Below are positions 23,337 to 34,923 of a DNA stretch of 64,000 nt, one piece after another; position 1 is the first letter of the stretch, and every line of letters starts with the position of its first letter. Source of the stretch: Sparassis latifolia (Eukaryota > Basidiomycota > Agaricomycetes > Polyporales > Sparassidaceae); the NCBI GenBank assembly GCA_018466975.1, contig CM031562.1, positions 4,216,001 to 4,280,000 on the forward strand. Reading direction: 5' to 3'. The position numbers and the translations under genes were made by a program. The notes under the pieces are model-generated. The model searched no databases and was not told the DNA's origin. It worked only from the letters and a program-made list of their open reading frames with translations.

Positions 23337-26300
23337 CTAAGGATAGAACACGTTCGACGGGAACACGATCCCGTCATTCCGCACGAGAATGATCGGCCGG
23401 CGCTTCGTGCTCTGCGAGTCGGGCGGGAGACACCCCAGCACCTCCGCACAGCGCACCTCGACGTACGGCGACGGCTCTGAGCCGAAGAACACCGTCAACG
23501 GATCCGCCTTGGAGAAGTTCTCGCCGTACACCGTCAGCATCTTCGACGCGTGCGGATTCGGCTTCGCCAGCCCGCCGCGCGACGACACGCTGTGCTGCTT
23601 CGGCGCCTCCGACGCGCGGTCGGGCGGGAGGTACTTCACCACGCCCGGGAACGGCGTCACCGGCTTCGACGGCGTCGGGAATGAGCCCGTCGGCGGCGCG
23701 TTCTGATTGTCGAACAGCACCGCTGGAACGTAGAAGTTGTACCGGATCTGGTCTGCAGAAGCAATTAATGAAACGTGATCAGCGCTGTCCGGCCACAGAG
23801 CACAGAAGAGAAGAGCGGGGTAAGCGGGGTAAGTGGAGGCGCGAAGCTCACCGGTACCGACGATCGTCCACACGCTCGTCTCCCCGATGTCGACCTGCCA
23901 GAGCGCGCCGGACGACGCGCCGGCATCACTGGCAGAGCCCCGCCGGCTGGATCCCGCCGAACCCGCCGACGTCGGCCGGCGCCGGCCCTTCTGTGACGCA
24001 GGCTTCGAGAGCCCGCCGCCGCTGGACGACCCGCGCTTGCCCTTCTTGACGCGCCCGCCGTCATTGGACGGGAACTCGGCCGGGTCGGGCGACGTCGGCG
24101 TACTACTCACGCCGCCCGTGCCATTGAAGTAGTCCGCGGAGCCGGAGCTCGACGTCGGCGTGCTTGCCGCGGGCGAGCCGGGCATCGCGATCGGCGAGCC
24201 GCTCTCTCGCGCAGCGGGCACGTTCTGCGGGGCGGCCCATGCGCGCCCCTCGACCGGACGATACGTGTTCACCTTCTCGCCCAGGCAAGAGAGGAACGCG
24301 CCAGTGAGGCCGAGCTTACCCGGCTCGGGCAGCGCCTTGCTCGCGTCGTACACCTCCAGCGCGATCTTGTGCAGCTGCGAGACGGGGTCGCCGCACACCT
24401 CGCCGGGCACGCAATAGTGGTCCGCGACGCCCTTGGCGCCCTCCTGCAGCCCGCCGCCGACGGCCGTCGTCTGGTGGTCAACCTTGCGGATGATCAGCAC
24501 GGGGCTGACCACGCCCGAGGTGAGGCACTGCAGGACGACCGTCTGATTGTAGTAGATCGGAATTTGCGACCCGTTGTTCGTGGACGGGATCGCGTTTGGA
24601 GGGGGTGACGGGTAGTCCGGCTGCAGCGGAGGCGGCGGCGGCGCGTCTACGCCACCAGCGGGTTTGTTCACATCCACAATGTACATGATGAACGGATCTG
24701 ATCGGAGGTTAGAAGGTGGCGCCTGCAATGAAGACAGCGTCACGTACCCCAACTGGCAGTGCGGGCGATGAACGACGGCGTCGTCGACCGCGAACGCTGG
24801 TCGAGGCCCATGAGGGGATTACCGTCCGATCCTTTGAAGGACGACCCCGAACCAGAAACGCAGAGATACTTCGTAGATACCGTCTGCGAGCGAAGACGGT
24901 GGAACAGCGAGATCGTAGACCCATGATTGATGCACACTGAAACAAAGTCAGACACTCGGTAGCCTAGCGCACACCACGGGACGCACATTCTAGGTTCTTG
25001 GCGCTTTGCCTCTTCTTGCTCGGCTTGCTGATGACCTTGATAGAGCGACTTGGGAAAGTGCCTATCACGCGCTCGGGCTCGTCATCCGCGGAAGGGGCCA
25101 TAATCTTAACGAGCGCTTCGACCTTCTTCTTCTTTTCGTCAACGTCCGAGATGAATAGCTGCTTTCCGACGCAGCGGCCAATGAAGGTCGTGCCTGTAGG
25201 CGGGTCCGCAGTGTCGAACGGCTTCCCGGCGCCACCGCACCACTCGACCGAGCCTTCCTGCGGAGCAGGCTCCCCAGAAATGGAGACGACGACCCGCGGC
25301 GGGCACAGCTTGGGCTCTTCTCCGCGACGAATGACGTCCGACCACCACGAATTCCCAATCAAAATGGCCGTTGGCGGAGGGCAGAGGAAGCTGCAGCAGG
25401 TGCGGGGGAAACGCTCAGTCGGCGCAGGAGACGCGCAAGAAGCACGGCATGTACGTACCGCTTCTCCGTGCCGTAAGACTTTTGGGCAACCTTGCTGGAC
25501 ATCACTATCACGGTGCGCTCGCCAAAGGCGAGACGGTTCGGGGTACGCACATATTGATCCAGATACGGGCTGCGGAATCAGTACATTCATTCGTTGAGCG
25601 TTACCGTTCTGTCATAGCACGTAAGATGCGGCAGGGGAATCGCGTACCGTATGAACGTCTGCAGATCAGTAGACTGCAGGCGCATGCGCGACAGGGTCTC
25701 GTCCACGCTGGGGATGCGTATAGGGAAATCCACGTGCGGGTTGGGCGTCATATACGCCGGCAGGTCGTCGTAAGACATGCCCTCTGACCTGAAGGCATGG
25801 GTCGCGTGGGGATTGACGCCGCGCATGAGGTCAGCGGGGTGAGATTGGTGCAAGTGGGCGGGCAAGCTGCCCTGCATGGAGGAGACCATGGCACCAGAGA
25901 AACGCGTGTCGGGCTGCATGCGCAGGCGGTCCTGGAATTGATGGACCTGGGACGGAGGGAAGCCGATGCCCATGGCCGAGTTGATGCCCATGGCGCCGTA
26001 GTCGGTGTTGTATTCAGATTGGTAACTGCCGGTGCTGACGTTGCTCATGCGACGATCCTGGACGTCTGGAAAGGTGGAATGGAAGTCTTTGTTCTGGTTC
26101 GGGAAACCACCAGGGGAATAGTGCAGGGAAGGTATGCCGTCGGAGGGAGTAAGCGGGGAGGGCTTGCCGCTGGAGTAGGAGGAGGAAGAGAGGTTGCTGA
26201 GCATGTCATAAGGGTTGGCGTTGGGGGAGTTGAAGGACGGCAGAGGATCTGGGAAGGGCCCTGGGGAGTATATGGAGTCGACGAGACCATTGTAGGGCGT

Positions 26301-26753
26301 GAGGGGAGCAGAAGAGGACGGCGTCTGGCGGAAACGGTGGGAGGAGGAAGCGGGGTTAAACAGATCGTACGCTTGGTGATCTGCGGGGTCGATGTTGTCT
26401 ACGCGATCGAGGGAATGAGGGTTGATGTGCAACTGGGAGTTGGGATGGTGCTGGTTCTGTGCGGAGGACGCGAGGTCGGTATTCTGGAGGGAGTTGAAGG
26501 GGTCGATGTCCTGCTGGGAGTAGAGGGAGTGTGGGGGGCCGGAGGAGGAGAAGTCGATGGACATTTTGCGTTCACGGTGGATAGCAGGCTTGAGCAAGTC
26601 TGAGGGTGGACGTGGTGGTGGTAGTGGTATAAGAGAGAGGCCGGGTGGAGAGGTCAGAGGAGCGGCGACGCGAGACGCGATCGCCTACTTACCATACTCT
26701 GATCGGCGGTCGGCGGATGCCGAGACGGACATCCAGGCAGCGGCAGAGGCCAT
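23337..26753 (-). CDS. CSL (Su(H)/RBPJ-type) transcription factor, 992 residues
   Basis: Seven exons from high to low: 26753-26693, 26599-25648, 25569-25459, 25390-24987, 24936-24748, 24697-23852 and 23752-23337. Phases agree at every junction. The N-terminal 340 residues are disordered (Ser/Pro/Asn/Gln-rich). Then comes the CSL Rel-homology N-terminal DNA-binding domain: RTPNRLAFGERTVIVMSSKV, AQKSYGTEKRFLCPPPTA, FIGRCVGKQLFISDVDEKKK and HRLRSQTVSTKYL. The beta-trefoil domain follows (DPFIMYIVDV, LQCLTSGVVSPVLIIRKVD, LHKIALEVYD), then a large Ser/Pro/Gly-rich insert (about 160 residues) and a C-terminal IPT/TIG-like domain (LTVYGENFSKADPLTVFFG). Fungi have CSL proteins (fission yeast Cbf11/Cbf12) but no Notch, so this one must act Notch-independently, recognising GTGGGAA-type sites. 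Length and insertions resemble the longer fungal class. Confidence 0.92.
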
Positions 26754-26975
26754 GGTGGTTCGGTGAAGCTATTGTCGTCGGCGGCAGTCGCGGTCGGCAG
26801 TCGCGTGCGGGGCTGAGCGTACGTAGTCTTCGATGGTGGAGTCAGAGTTTTTAGAGGCGACAGCGGACAGACGTCTTCGTCGAAGCGCTTGGCAGAGTAG
26901 GCTAGTAGGAGAAGAGCGGAGCTGCGAACACGACTGGCTGCTGGCGGTGTGTGCAGCAGGATCTCCTGCGCGCGA

Positions 26976-26983
26976 TATTTATA
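26976..26983 (-). promoter_or_regulatory. TATA box, probable for the CSL gene
   Basis: The minus strand reads TATAAATA about 223 bases upstream of the CSL ATG at 26753. The sequence in between is a GC-rich leader without a competing ATG-led frame of note. Confidence 0.4.
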
Positions 26984-27136
26984 CTACATAGGATGCTGAC
27001 GAGATCTGTAATGGGTTTTTCGAATGCAATTTGTATTTTGTAATCGAAAAGCTCATTCGCTATCAGGCCGTCGTCGACACGCCGAATATTGCGGCAAAGT
27101 CAGACTCTCATCGATGCTCGAATCTCGCCCGGCGAC

Positions 27137-27422
27137 TCAATCACCATCAGGAGGCTCCCAATCAGACTCCACGTCCTGCTCGTCCTTCTTCCGAATATTA
27201 TGCTTTTCCCCGATTGGCCCGTGCGCGTTGACGTTATCCCAGTCGGCGGACATGTTGCTCTCCACCAATCCTGCATCTTCCTCTTCGTCCTCCTCGTCTG
27301 CCCGACCCTCAGCCACGAGCCCCCTCGCAATTACTGCCACCGACCCGCCTGCTTCTGCGCCTGCTTCTGCGCCTGCTCGTCTGCGTCCATGTCCAATTGT
27401 CCCGTCGTCAATTGCCACCGCC
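27137..27422 (-). CDS. Candidate terminal exon of a small acidic protein
   Basis: A minus-strand frame ends at TGA 27137-27139 and encodes an Ala/Gly/Glu stretch, then DEEDEEEDAG and an end that looks like real protein (SADWDNVNAHGPIGEKHNIR, ending SDWEPPDGD). An acceptor-like AG at 27423-27424 lets it join in phase to an upstream Ala/Val/Glu-rich frame (about 27466-27570) through a GTAGGA donor. The 5' end remains unresolved; the only ATG model needs a 34-base intron, which is too short. It lies upstream of, and in the same direction as, the CSL gene. No family was recognised. It could be a real small gene or chance. Confidence 0.3.
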
Positions 27423-27569
27423 CTCTTTTCTCTCCCGCGTAATCCCTTCTCCCCCTGGATGTGCTCCTACCCATCTGTCGCTGCCTGATCGACGCCTTCC
27501 TGTTCCATCGCGCCCACTCCTCTGGCTCCATCCATCACTGCCTGCCCAACCGCTGTCACTTCCTCAGTC

Positions 27570-30500
27570 ACTCTCCTGTCACTCACGCCAGCCCGCGTCC
27601 CAGCGTCCCTCCTGCCCATTCCGTCCCTCCTTCCATATCGAACTCTGCGTACCCCCTCGAACCATCGCGCTGATGTTCTCCGGCGAACCCCCGGGGCGTT
27701 CCACAGACCACAGACCACAGACCCCATCCGGGACCCGTCTATACGGCATCGCCATATGGGCCTCCGACGACTTCTATCCTCCGGCCCGCCCGCCCCTCGC
27801 CCGCGTGCCTCCGCAGCCCGCTGAATAACCGTCCATCCTCCTCCGTCCTCGCATGAGCCAGCCTACATTGACACTGACGCTGCTGTATCCCTGATCGTTG
27901 CAACCCCCTCACCTGCCAGATCCGCTCGCCGCGTTCAACGTAACCCGTTCGTCATCCACACCACCTCGCATAGATAGACGTTAGCATCGCCCCCACGTGG
28001 CACATACATTCCTCACGCACATTAATGCGCGTTGTGGACGAAAAATACAGCTTGTACACAGGACACAATACACCGGAGCACTACTACAGGCAGTCTGAGT
28101 CGACGTCATGACAGTACCGCTGTATCCCATCCCAGTAGATAGAGAGCGCTCGGGTTCGTTGAATACTCGATACAAGTCTATCAAGCAGGTGACGTAGGGC
28201 GTGGACACCCTGCCGTTGAACGCGGCACGCGTAGCGGCGAGCATGATGCACCGCTTCTCGGCGTCGACGTCTGCTCATTCCGCGGGCGGCGGGACGGGCA
28301 TGCTGGCCTGCTCGCATCTGCCCAAGCAAAACAAAAGAGATGTTTGGAATAAGAGGCAATAAAAGGTCCTACTCGCCTCTGCCGTGCTCCTGGAAGGGGA
28401 ACGGGGCTTGGGGCTGGTGCAGTGACTCGTTTGTCGACGCCAACGTTCAGGTCTTCGCAAGGGGCCCCAGCAGCAAGGCCGTCGAGAACTCGTCTGCCCG
28501 TGCGCGTGAATGCCGTCAGTGTGCATTTCCGTGACGGAATCTCCTTTCGCGTGACCGACGCGCTGGAAACGTCACGCATTGACGGTCACGGTCAGTCTCA
28601 TCTGCCAACTCTCCGCCCAAGGCAACCCGGTGACGTGACGACGGCTGTTCGCCTGCCAGCTCTGTCGTCATCGCCGTCCCACGAATCTGCCCGTTATGTA
28701 TACTTATCGGTCTATCGTCACATCAATATTATGGCACCCATAAATCACAGTCGCACTCGTCGCGGGAGCGCACAGGCGCGTCGCGTAACGCTCTTTCATC
28801 GACACCCCCATGTGTTCCTGGCGAAGACCGAGCCCAATGCTCGACCAACCCCGTTTCCCTGGCGTTTTTGCAATCCAGCTCACCAATGAACGCGTCCCTG
28901 GCAGTGCCCGCGCAGCATGTGCGTCCGACCCTCCAACGTTCACAGCCAATTGCAATTTGTTGTGCATCTTTAATATTCTTCCGTGGATCGACAGTACGAG
29001 CGGCGGACGCCGCGGGGACAGCACGCCCCGGTGCGCATATGGCCGTCGTGCACCTCCGCGCTGCGAACCAATGCGCCTCTCCCCGTTGGCCACGCCCACC
29101 ATGTGCACCAGCCCCCCTTCGCCTTGGATCCCAGACGCGATAGGCCGCGACGGAGCTCCTGGCGGCGCACGATAGCTGCTGCCCCCAGATGCACCTCGAG
29201 AGATACGTCGTAGATAGCGTACGAAGGTGACATATGATCGACCTCTTCGCGAACCCCTTCGTTCTGATCTGATGTGCGCGCGTAGCCTCGCCGATGGGGC
29301 GACACGCCCCGGAAGACGGGCGAGATATCGTACAGACGGGCCCTACGCATACGTACGCGTGCGTGCAGCCCCGATGGCGATACATGCGCACCGAGGAGAG
29401 TGGGACAGCGCGATCGGTGCCAAGCCCCTTCGAGCGACGACGCTCCCACTCCGAGCCCCCGTCCCTTCCCTCGTCCGCCCTGACACTGGACGGCTTCACA
29501 GCAGCGCCGCATACACGCATTGCGCAATGGCACGATGACGCACAGCGTACCGTGCACAACGCACAATCTGGCATAAGCCCTCGACCAAGTCACGCCAGCC
29601 TTATTCACGCGTCGATTGCAACGCGCACCGCACGAAGTGCTGGTTCCCGGCGCCCTCCATACCGTACACCTTCGGCCGCGCGATACAAAGCAGCCCGATT
29701 GCGGATTGCTTCCGCGAGGGTTGGCCCGCTCGGCCTCCGTCAGATGCGCGTGCGCGGCAAGGAGATGCCCCAATCGGCCGCGATCCATCCTTGCGCTCCG
29801 CCGCGCCGCTCTGCACTCCGCGCTCCACCCTCAGGGCGGCAGCACGGGGTGCGCTGGGTTCAGTGGGAGATTTAGAACCTAGATTTGCTCCTCGATATTT
29901 GGAACGGAGGATCGCGGTGGGCATTAATAGCATGGACGTGGTCGTGGGTACATACAGGGCGAGCATCCAACTCTAAACCCCCACCCGTCCAGTCCCGGAC
30001 AGCCCCGCAGGCCCGCCCCCAGACAAACGCGGACAGCATGCCTACCAAAGAAAGAGCCAGAACGCCTGACAATGATATGACACAACCCGACTCTCTTTCG
30101 GACAATCTTCGTCTTCCCAGAGTTTCCCGGAAACTTGCGTACACCATCATATCACATCACACCCCCCCAGCGGCAGCCAGCCAACGCGACCGTGACACGG
30201 CTGCCAGTGCTTCTCGCAAAGCGCCAAGCTAACCCTGTATAAATAAACCCAAAGAGAGTCGACCCAGGAACGCACGCACCGGCCGTTGGCGCAGAAGGGG
30301 TCCGGCGATAATGGCAAGGAGACTCCGGCGGGCTGGCGCGCACAGCGAAGTAGAAGAAGGGGTAGTAATATTAGCCACGACAACCACCGTGGCGCCTCGC
30401 CGAGAAGAGCAGCGATCCACAAGCGTCCGAGCCACGGCCGCGCGCGCCAGATGCGACATTGTTGAACGGTGAAGTATCAAACAAATGTTGACGATTTCAA

Positions 30501-32593
30501 TGCGATACCGCGGCAACCGTCGCCCGACGCGGTCCCAAACGGCACGCGTGAGGGCGCAGTCTCTTGTCGGCGCCCCCATCACGCCCTCAAAATTTGCTAT
30601 CGACCTGAGAGATTTCGACAGGCCATCAGCGCAACAGATTGCATGGAACCTGTAAATGTCCCGATGATACCCAAATACGCTCCGCAGGGCGCAGCACCCG
30701 CTGGCCCTCCCGGCGGACAGCTTTGCCTCAACACCGCAGCCGTTGCTCCAGGTGGCCTGGCCACGGACTCCTCATGCCAGCACGTCAGAGAGCAGGCTAT
30801 GCCTGGCGCGAGGCTGGTGCGCGGTGCTACCGGCGGTGACATGCAAGTGCACATGTATATCACTTGCAACATTTGCTGAGGAAGACGTTACGTACCCCAG
30901 AGGTTGTTCGTACAGCAGAGTTCGAGCGTGGCCTTGGTACCCTAGTACCCTACATAGGCTCGAGGATGATGAGCGCCCCTAGAAGTTAATTAACGAAGAC
31001 CGGCGAACAATGCTTACCAGGCGCGCGTGATCATCTCAGACTAGCAGGATAGCAGAAAGAAAAAAAAAGATCAAGACCTTGTTTTCCGACGAGAGATCGC
31101 GCGCGGTACATCGACAGTGAAGGGAAGAGCCCGCCGACCAGTTTCAGCAATTGCGCAGCGCGGCCTGCAGATACAGATACGCCAAAACCATCCAAACAGC
31201 CCCGAAAGTGTATCGCGGGATGGAATCTACCGGCACGGTGGCCATAACGGCAGGCAGAATCGGTCCAGGCGGTCATTTGTTAAACACCGCAGCAACAACG
31301 CGGCAGGACAGTGCCCGAGATCATCATCTTCGAGCCTGTCCAAAGCGCATGACTTGCAATGAAGCCCGGTCCGAAAACACAAGGATGCATCTATCACCTG
31401 CCGTGAAGGTGCGGCAGTGCTGTAATAGGTGCCAAACAAGACTGCCGGTGGAAGAGGGACCGGTCACTGGAATCGCTCGGACGGTAAGAATAACGTTACT
31501 TGCGTTGCCGAAATGAAGGTCATATCGCCGAGGATTGCGAGAGTTTGAGGGCAAGCGAACACTTGAGGCACCACCGGCACTAAGCGCGGGGAACATTGGC
31601 ATCTGAACTGATGCACGGTGCGAAGCGATGGAGATAGTATCAGGAGCCCGGGTCTGACATATCAACTTGAGCGGAGCACATGGACGGGTCGGCCTGTCAG
31701 GTCTATCATAGATCGCAGCAGCACCAGCTTTGCACGAGAAACGTCGTAAAAACTGATCACCACAGCAGGTCCGATGGAGCAAAATAAACAAGGAAAAGTC
31801 TATTCTCGAATGGTCGCAGCCATAGGGTCGAGATGACAAAATCTGGCATGAATATTTAGTAACACCGTTGGACAGTATGACGACAGAGAAGACAAGCAAG
31901 GTGGCTGTTTACCACATTTGATATCACATACCGATCTGGCAATCAGTGAAAAGCCTCGCTTTCATCTCGAGGCCAAACGATGCCACCACCGAATATATGA
32001 AAGACCACTTAGAAAAAGGTAGGTTCAGAATATAAGCGAGCTGTTAGCACAATAAATGGGGGCAAACCGGCAACTTTGACATATCCAACCAATGAGCATG
32101 CTCAGAGAACACACCATATCAACCGAAGGCGGCTTTGCAACACAGGAAAAGGTCCGCGGCGCGGCATAATTCAGTCAATCTCAAGTGGGCACGCTCGGAC
32201 CACAGGACAAAATCCAAGAAGACGCACTAACCACAAAGGTACATGATCTTACGAATTCGACGACTCATCTTCCGAAGATGTTTTAGTCGCGGAGGCTGTT
32301 GAGAGAAGGTAGGGTCTGAGTACTGTGAGAACCAGCTCTGATCTCGGCAGGTGAACTTAAACCTTCACCAGAAACGCTTGGAAAGGCAATGAGCGTTGTT
32401 CGACGCGTGCAGGACTTCATTGAAGAGTCAGTTGGACGGTCATGAGCTCTTGCAACCGAAGAAGCAGCTCACTTTCACCGTAATTTTGAAACACCATCGA
32501 AGCACATTTCCCCGTGGGGGATGTACTCGGGGATATACCGGGTAAGTTCTTCGAGCAGGTGGCTTAAGCTGAAGGTATGAGCAGGGTGGATCC
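27570..32593. other. Long gene-poor interval
   Basis: Five kilobases without a supportable gene. Between about 28,720 and 29,880 the sequence is GC- and CpG-rich and several frames on both strands are open for 190-280 codons at once, but none has protein-like composition (they are Arg/Cys/Ala-rich). TATAAATA at 30238-30245 on the plus strand could mark a promoter for an unknown transcript. The rest shows nothing by eye. Confidence 0.4.
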
Positions 32594-33190
32594 TTAACTT
32601 TTGGCCATACCTTCCGCTCCCGGAGAATCAGAAGGAAGAGAACATTCAAGGGAGCGAGAATGTTCGGAGAAGTCCAGTGAAAGGGCAGTTCGCGTCACGG
32701 TCGCGACAAAGAGCATGGAGAGATCACCGCCGACCGTTGCAGGCAACCCCGGAAGAACTTTGACCTGGACGAAGAAGAGTGAGTGTGTCGCCTCGACGAA
32801 TGGCATCGACGACGAGCAGGGCGGGGTGTTTCTTCCAGAACGCGACGTCCCCAGGTATCAATCACCCGACGAGATACGTGCCCGTAGTATAGCTGAGCTC
32901 CACTGCGACAGACTCGGACAGGTAAGTAGTTCTGAACTTCAACTTGCCCGCCACAGTGGCGACGCCACAATGACCAAATATGGGAAGCCCACGCGAGGGT
33001 CGCATGGCGTTGAGCCTGGCCGTGCCAGGAGCTGCCACCAACGCTGCCTTGAGGTCGCTGGTGACCACTCTGGATGACTTTGCTTCCTGCTATCATCGTC
33101 CATCTATTGTCTTGAGCATCGAGCTCGACGAACACGACGGCGGAGCCGCTGCTTTGGCCAGCACTCTCATCGTTCTCTCTCCTACGCTCG
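32594..33190 (-). pseudogene. Possible decayed coding sequence, frame-broken
   Basis: Successive minus-strand segments read like protein but in different frames: VVFVELDAQDNRWTMIAGSK, then RGLPIFGHCGVATVAGKL with TTYLSESVAVELSYTTG, then FWKKHPALLVVDAIRRGD, and finally LPATVGGDLSMLFVATVTR running to TAA at 32594-32596. The junctions do not offer normal GT-AG introns of usual length, and no in-frame ATG precedes the first segment. This would fit a degenerate gene, or a gene with splice sites I failed to see. No family is recognised. It abuts the 5' end of the plus-strand gene at 33284. Confidence 0.3.
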
Positions 33191-33283
33191 CGCACCCCTG
33201 GCTATCTCCGACACCAAATACGCATCTTCCCCCAACTCAGGCCTTCGTTGGCTTGTTGAGATATCTCAGGCCAGTTTTCTACT

Positions 33284-34923
33284 ATGTCCGTGTCCTCTTA
33301 CAGGCTCGAGACCCCGCGCCCCCGCCCCCCGCCCCCGCCAATTCGCACACACAACTTCTCTGCGAAATCTCCTACACCATCCAATCGCAGCCGAGAGGCG
33401 ACACGTACACTCCTTTATGACGTTCCCTCAGCAACAACGAGACGCACAGCGTCTCCGTCTGGAATCGCTTCGCCGAGCTCCCCGTTCAGGTCTCGTGCGA
33501 GGACCCGCGGTATGACACCCCCGCCGTCAACCCATCGTTCGATCACCCCATCTCAGCCTGCTCGCAGCGACTTTGAGGAATTCGCTGAGCATTGTCGAGC
33601 ATGGTAGTTCCGCCCTTGTTGCTTTGTTACTGAATTTGGAATTGATTTCTATGACAGGTATTACGAACAGAACGACAACGCTGGACGTGTTATGACGCAA
33701 ACTCTCGCGACTCTGCCTCCTTCACAACGGGCACCGTTCGCTAGACTACAAGCATCTGTTCGTTCCGCATACCATGCTAGTGTCAACGCCCGACGAAATG
33801 CAGAATTCAAAGCGCACCTCAGTGCTACGAAGCCTGGTGGTTCGTTGATGCCTCATTCCCGGGCTGACCCAAACGGTCCCCTGGCGAAGAAGGAACGTTA
33901 CGAACGGCTTGAGCGCTTCGTCCGAACGTGGTGCACGATGGGTATGCCTGGCACGAAACCTTTCTTTCAAGGCCTCTGGGCAGTCATGAGGCTGCAGGTC
34001 ATACCACAGGCATTGGGAGGCGCCGGGGGATTGAGAATCGAGTGGGAAATCGATGACAGCGTCTTCAAAGAAGCAGCGTGAGTACTTCGATTCTCGACCG
34101 CATTCATGCGACGATTGACCGTTCGTCGGCCCTCTCCGCTGCAGCGGGAAAGACTTTATGCTTGACGCCATTGACGTCCTGAAAGGAGTAAGCGTCCGGA
34201 GTTTATCATTGGTCCGTTGCTCATTCGCTGCGCACTTGAATTTAGGTTCTTGGATTCGAAGAGGCACCGACGACAAACAACTCCCCTTCACTTACTATTC
34301 CTGGACCTTACTCGGCGTTTTCACCGTTGTCGACGATACATTCTCGGTCGCAATCACAGCCACTTCCGACAGACTTTTCCGCTCCTCCTAATTTGCAGAA
34401 AGTCCCACCAATTAGCTCTACGACGACGACACAGCCCAAGCGACCGCGAGCCCCAAGCGACCCGTTCTCGGATACACCCGCTCTGTCTGCATCCTATTCG
34501 TCCGCCACCACGACTCGCCTATCAACCTCTGGTTCCACACTGGCGGAGGAACCACTTACTCCCACCACTCCAGTGGATGGCGAAGACGTATTCGCGCAAG
34601 CAGCCTCCGTTAACACTGAATTTTGTGATCTGGATGGTCACCTACGCACTTGGACAGCGCCCGATCTCCGCAATCCTGAATATGTTAACCTACTTTCTGT
34701 TTTCCCCGCGTTCATAACGCAAAATACTTTGCCTCGATTCCCCATCACGTCAGGGTCTCAACGGCCTGCTGACATCGAGGAAGGCGAAGAGATGCAGGAA
34801 GACTCCAGGCGTATCACCATCGGTACAGGTACCATGTGGCTTGGAGCGAAACCTCGCACGACTGGTTGGGAAGGTGGATGGTGGACGAGGTTCAAGCTTT
34901 GGTTGCAGAGAATCTTCTGCTAG
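33284..34923 (+). CDS. Unrecognised conserved-looking protein, 486 residues
   Basis: Exons are 33284-33603, 33658-34077, 34145-34187 and 34246-34923. All introns are GT-AG and in phase; one exon is 43 bases. The N-terminus is Ser/Pro/Arg-rich. A folded-looking middle (about 100-260) includes FEEFAEHCRAWYYEQND, ERLERFVRTWCTMGMPG, FFQGLWAVMRLQVIPQ and LRIEWEIDDSVFKEAAGKDF. This is followed by a long disordered Ser/Thr/Pro region and a C-terminal block with VNLLSVFPAFITQNTLPRF and WWTRFKLWLQRIFC, an amphipathic aromatic end that may touch membrane. I do not recognise a family. The clean multi-exon structure argues strongly for a real gene. Confidence 0.75.

Noticed and set aside
25797..26603. 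268-codon plus-strand frame rich in Gly/Val
   Set aside because: It is antisense to the Ser/Pro/Asn-rich N-terminal exon of the CSL gene, and its composition is the mirror of that exon.
28729..29788. Long minus-strand frames of 281 and 272 codons
   Set aside because: Overlapping frames are open simultaneously, with Arg/Cys-rich content and no motifs. This reflects CpG-rich composition rather than coding.
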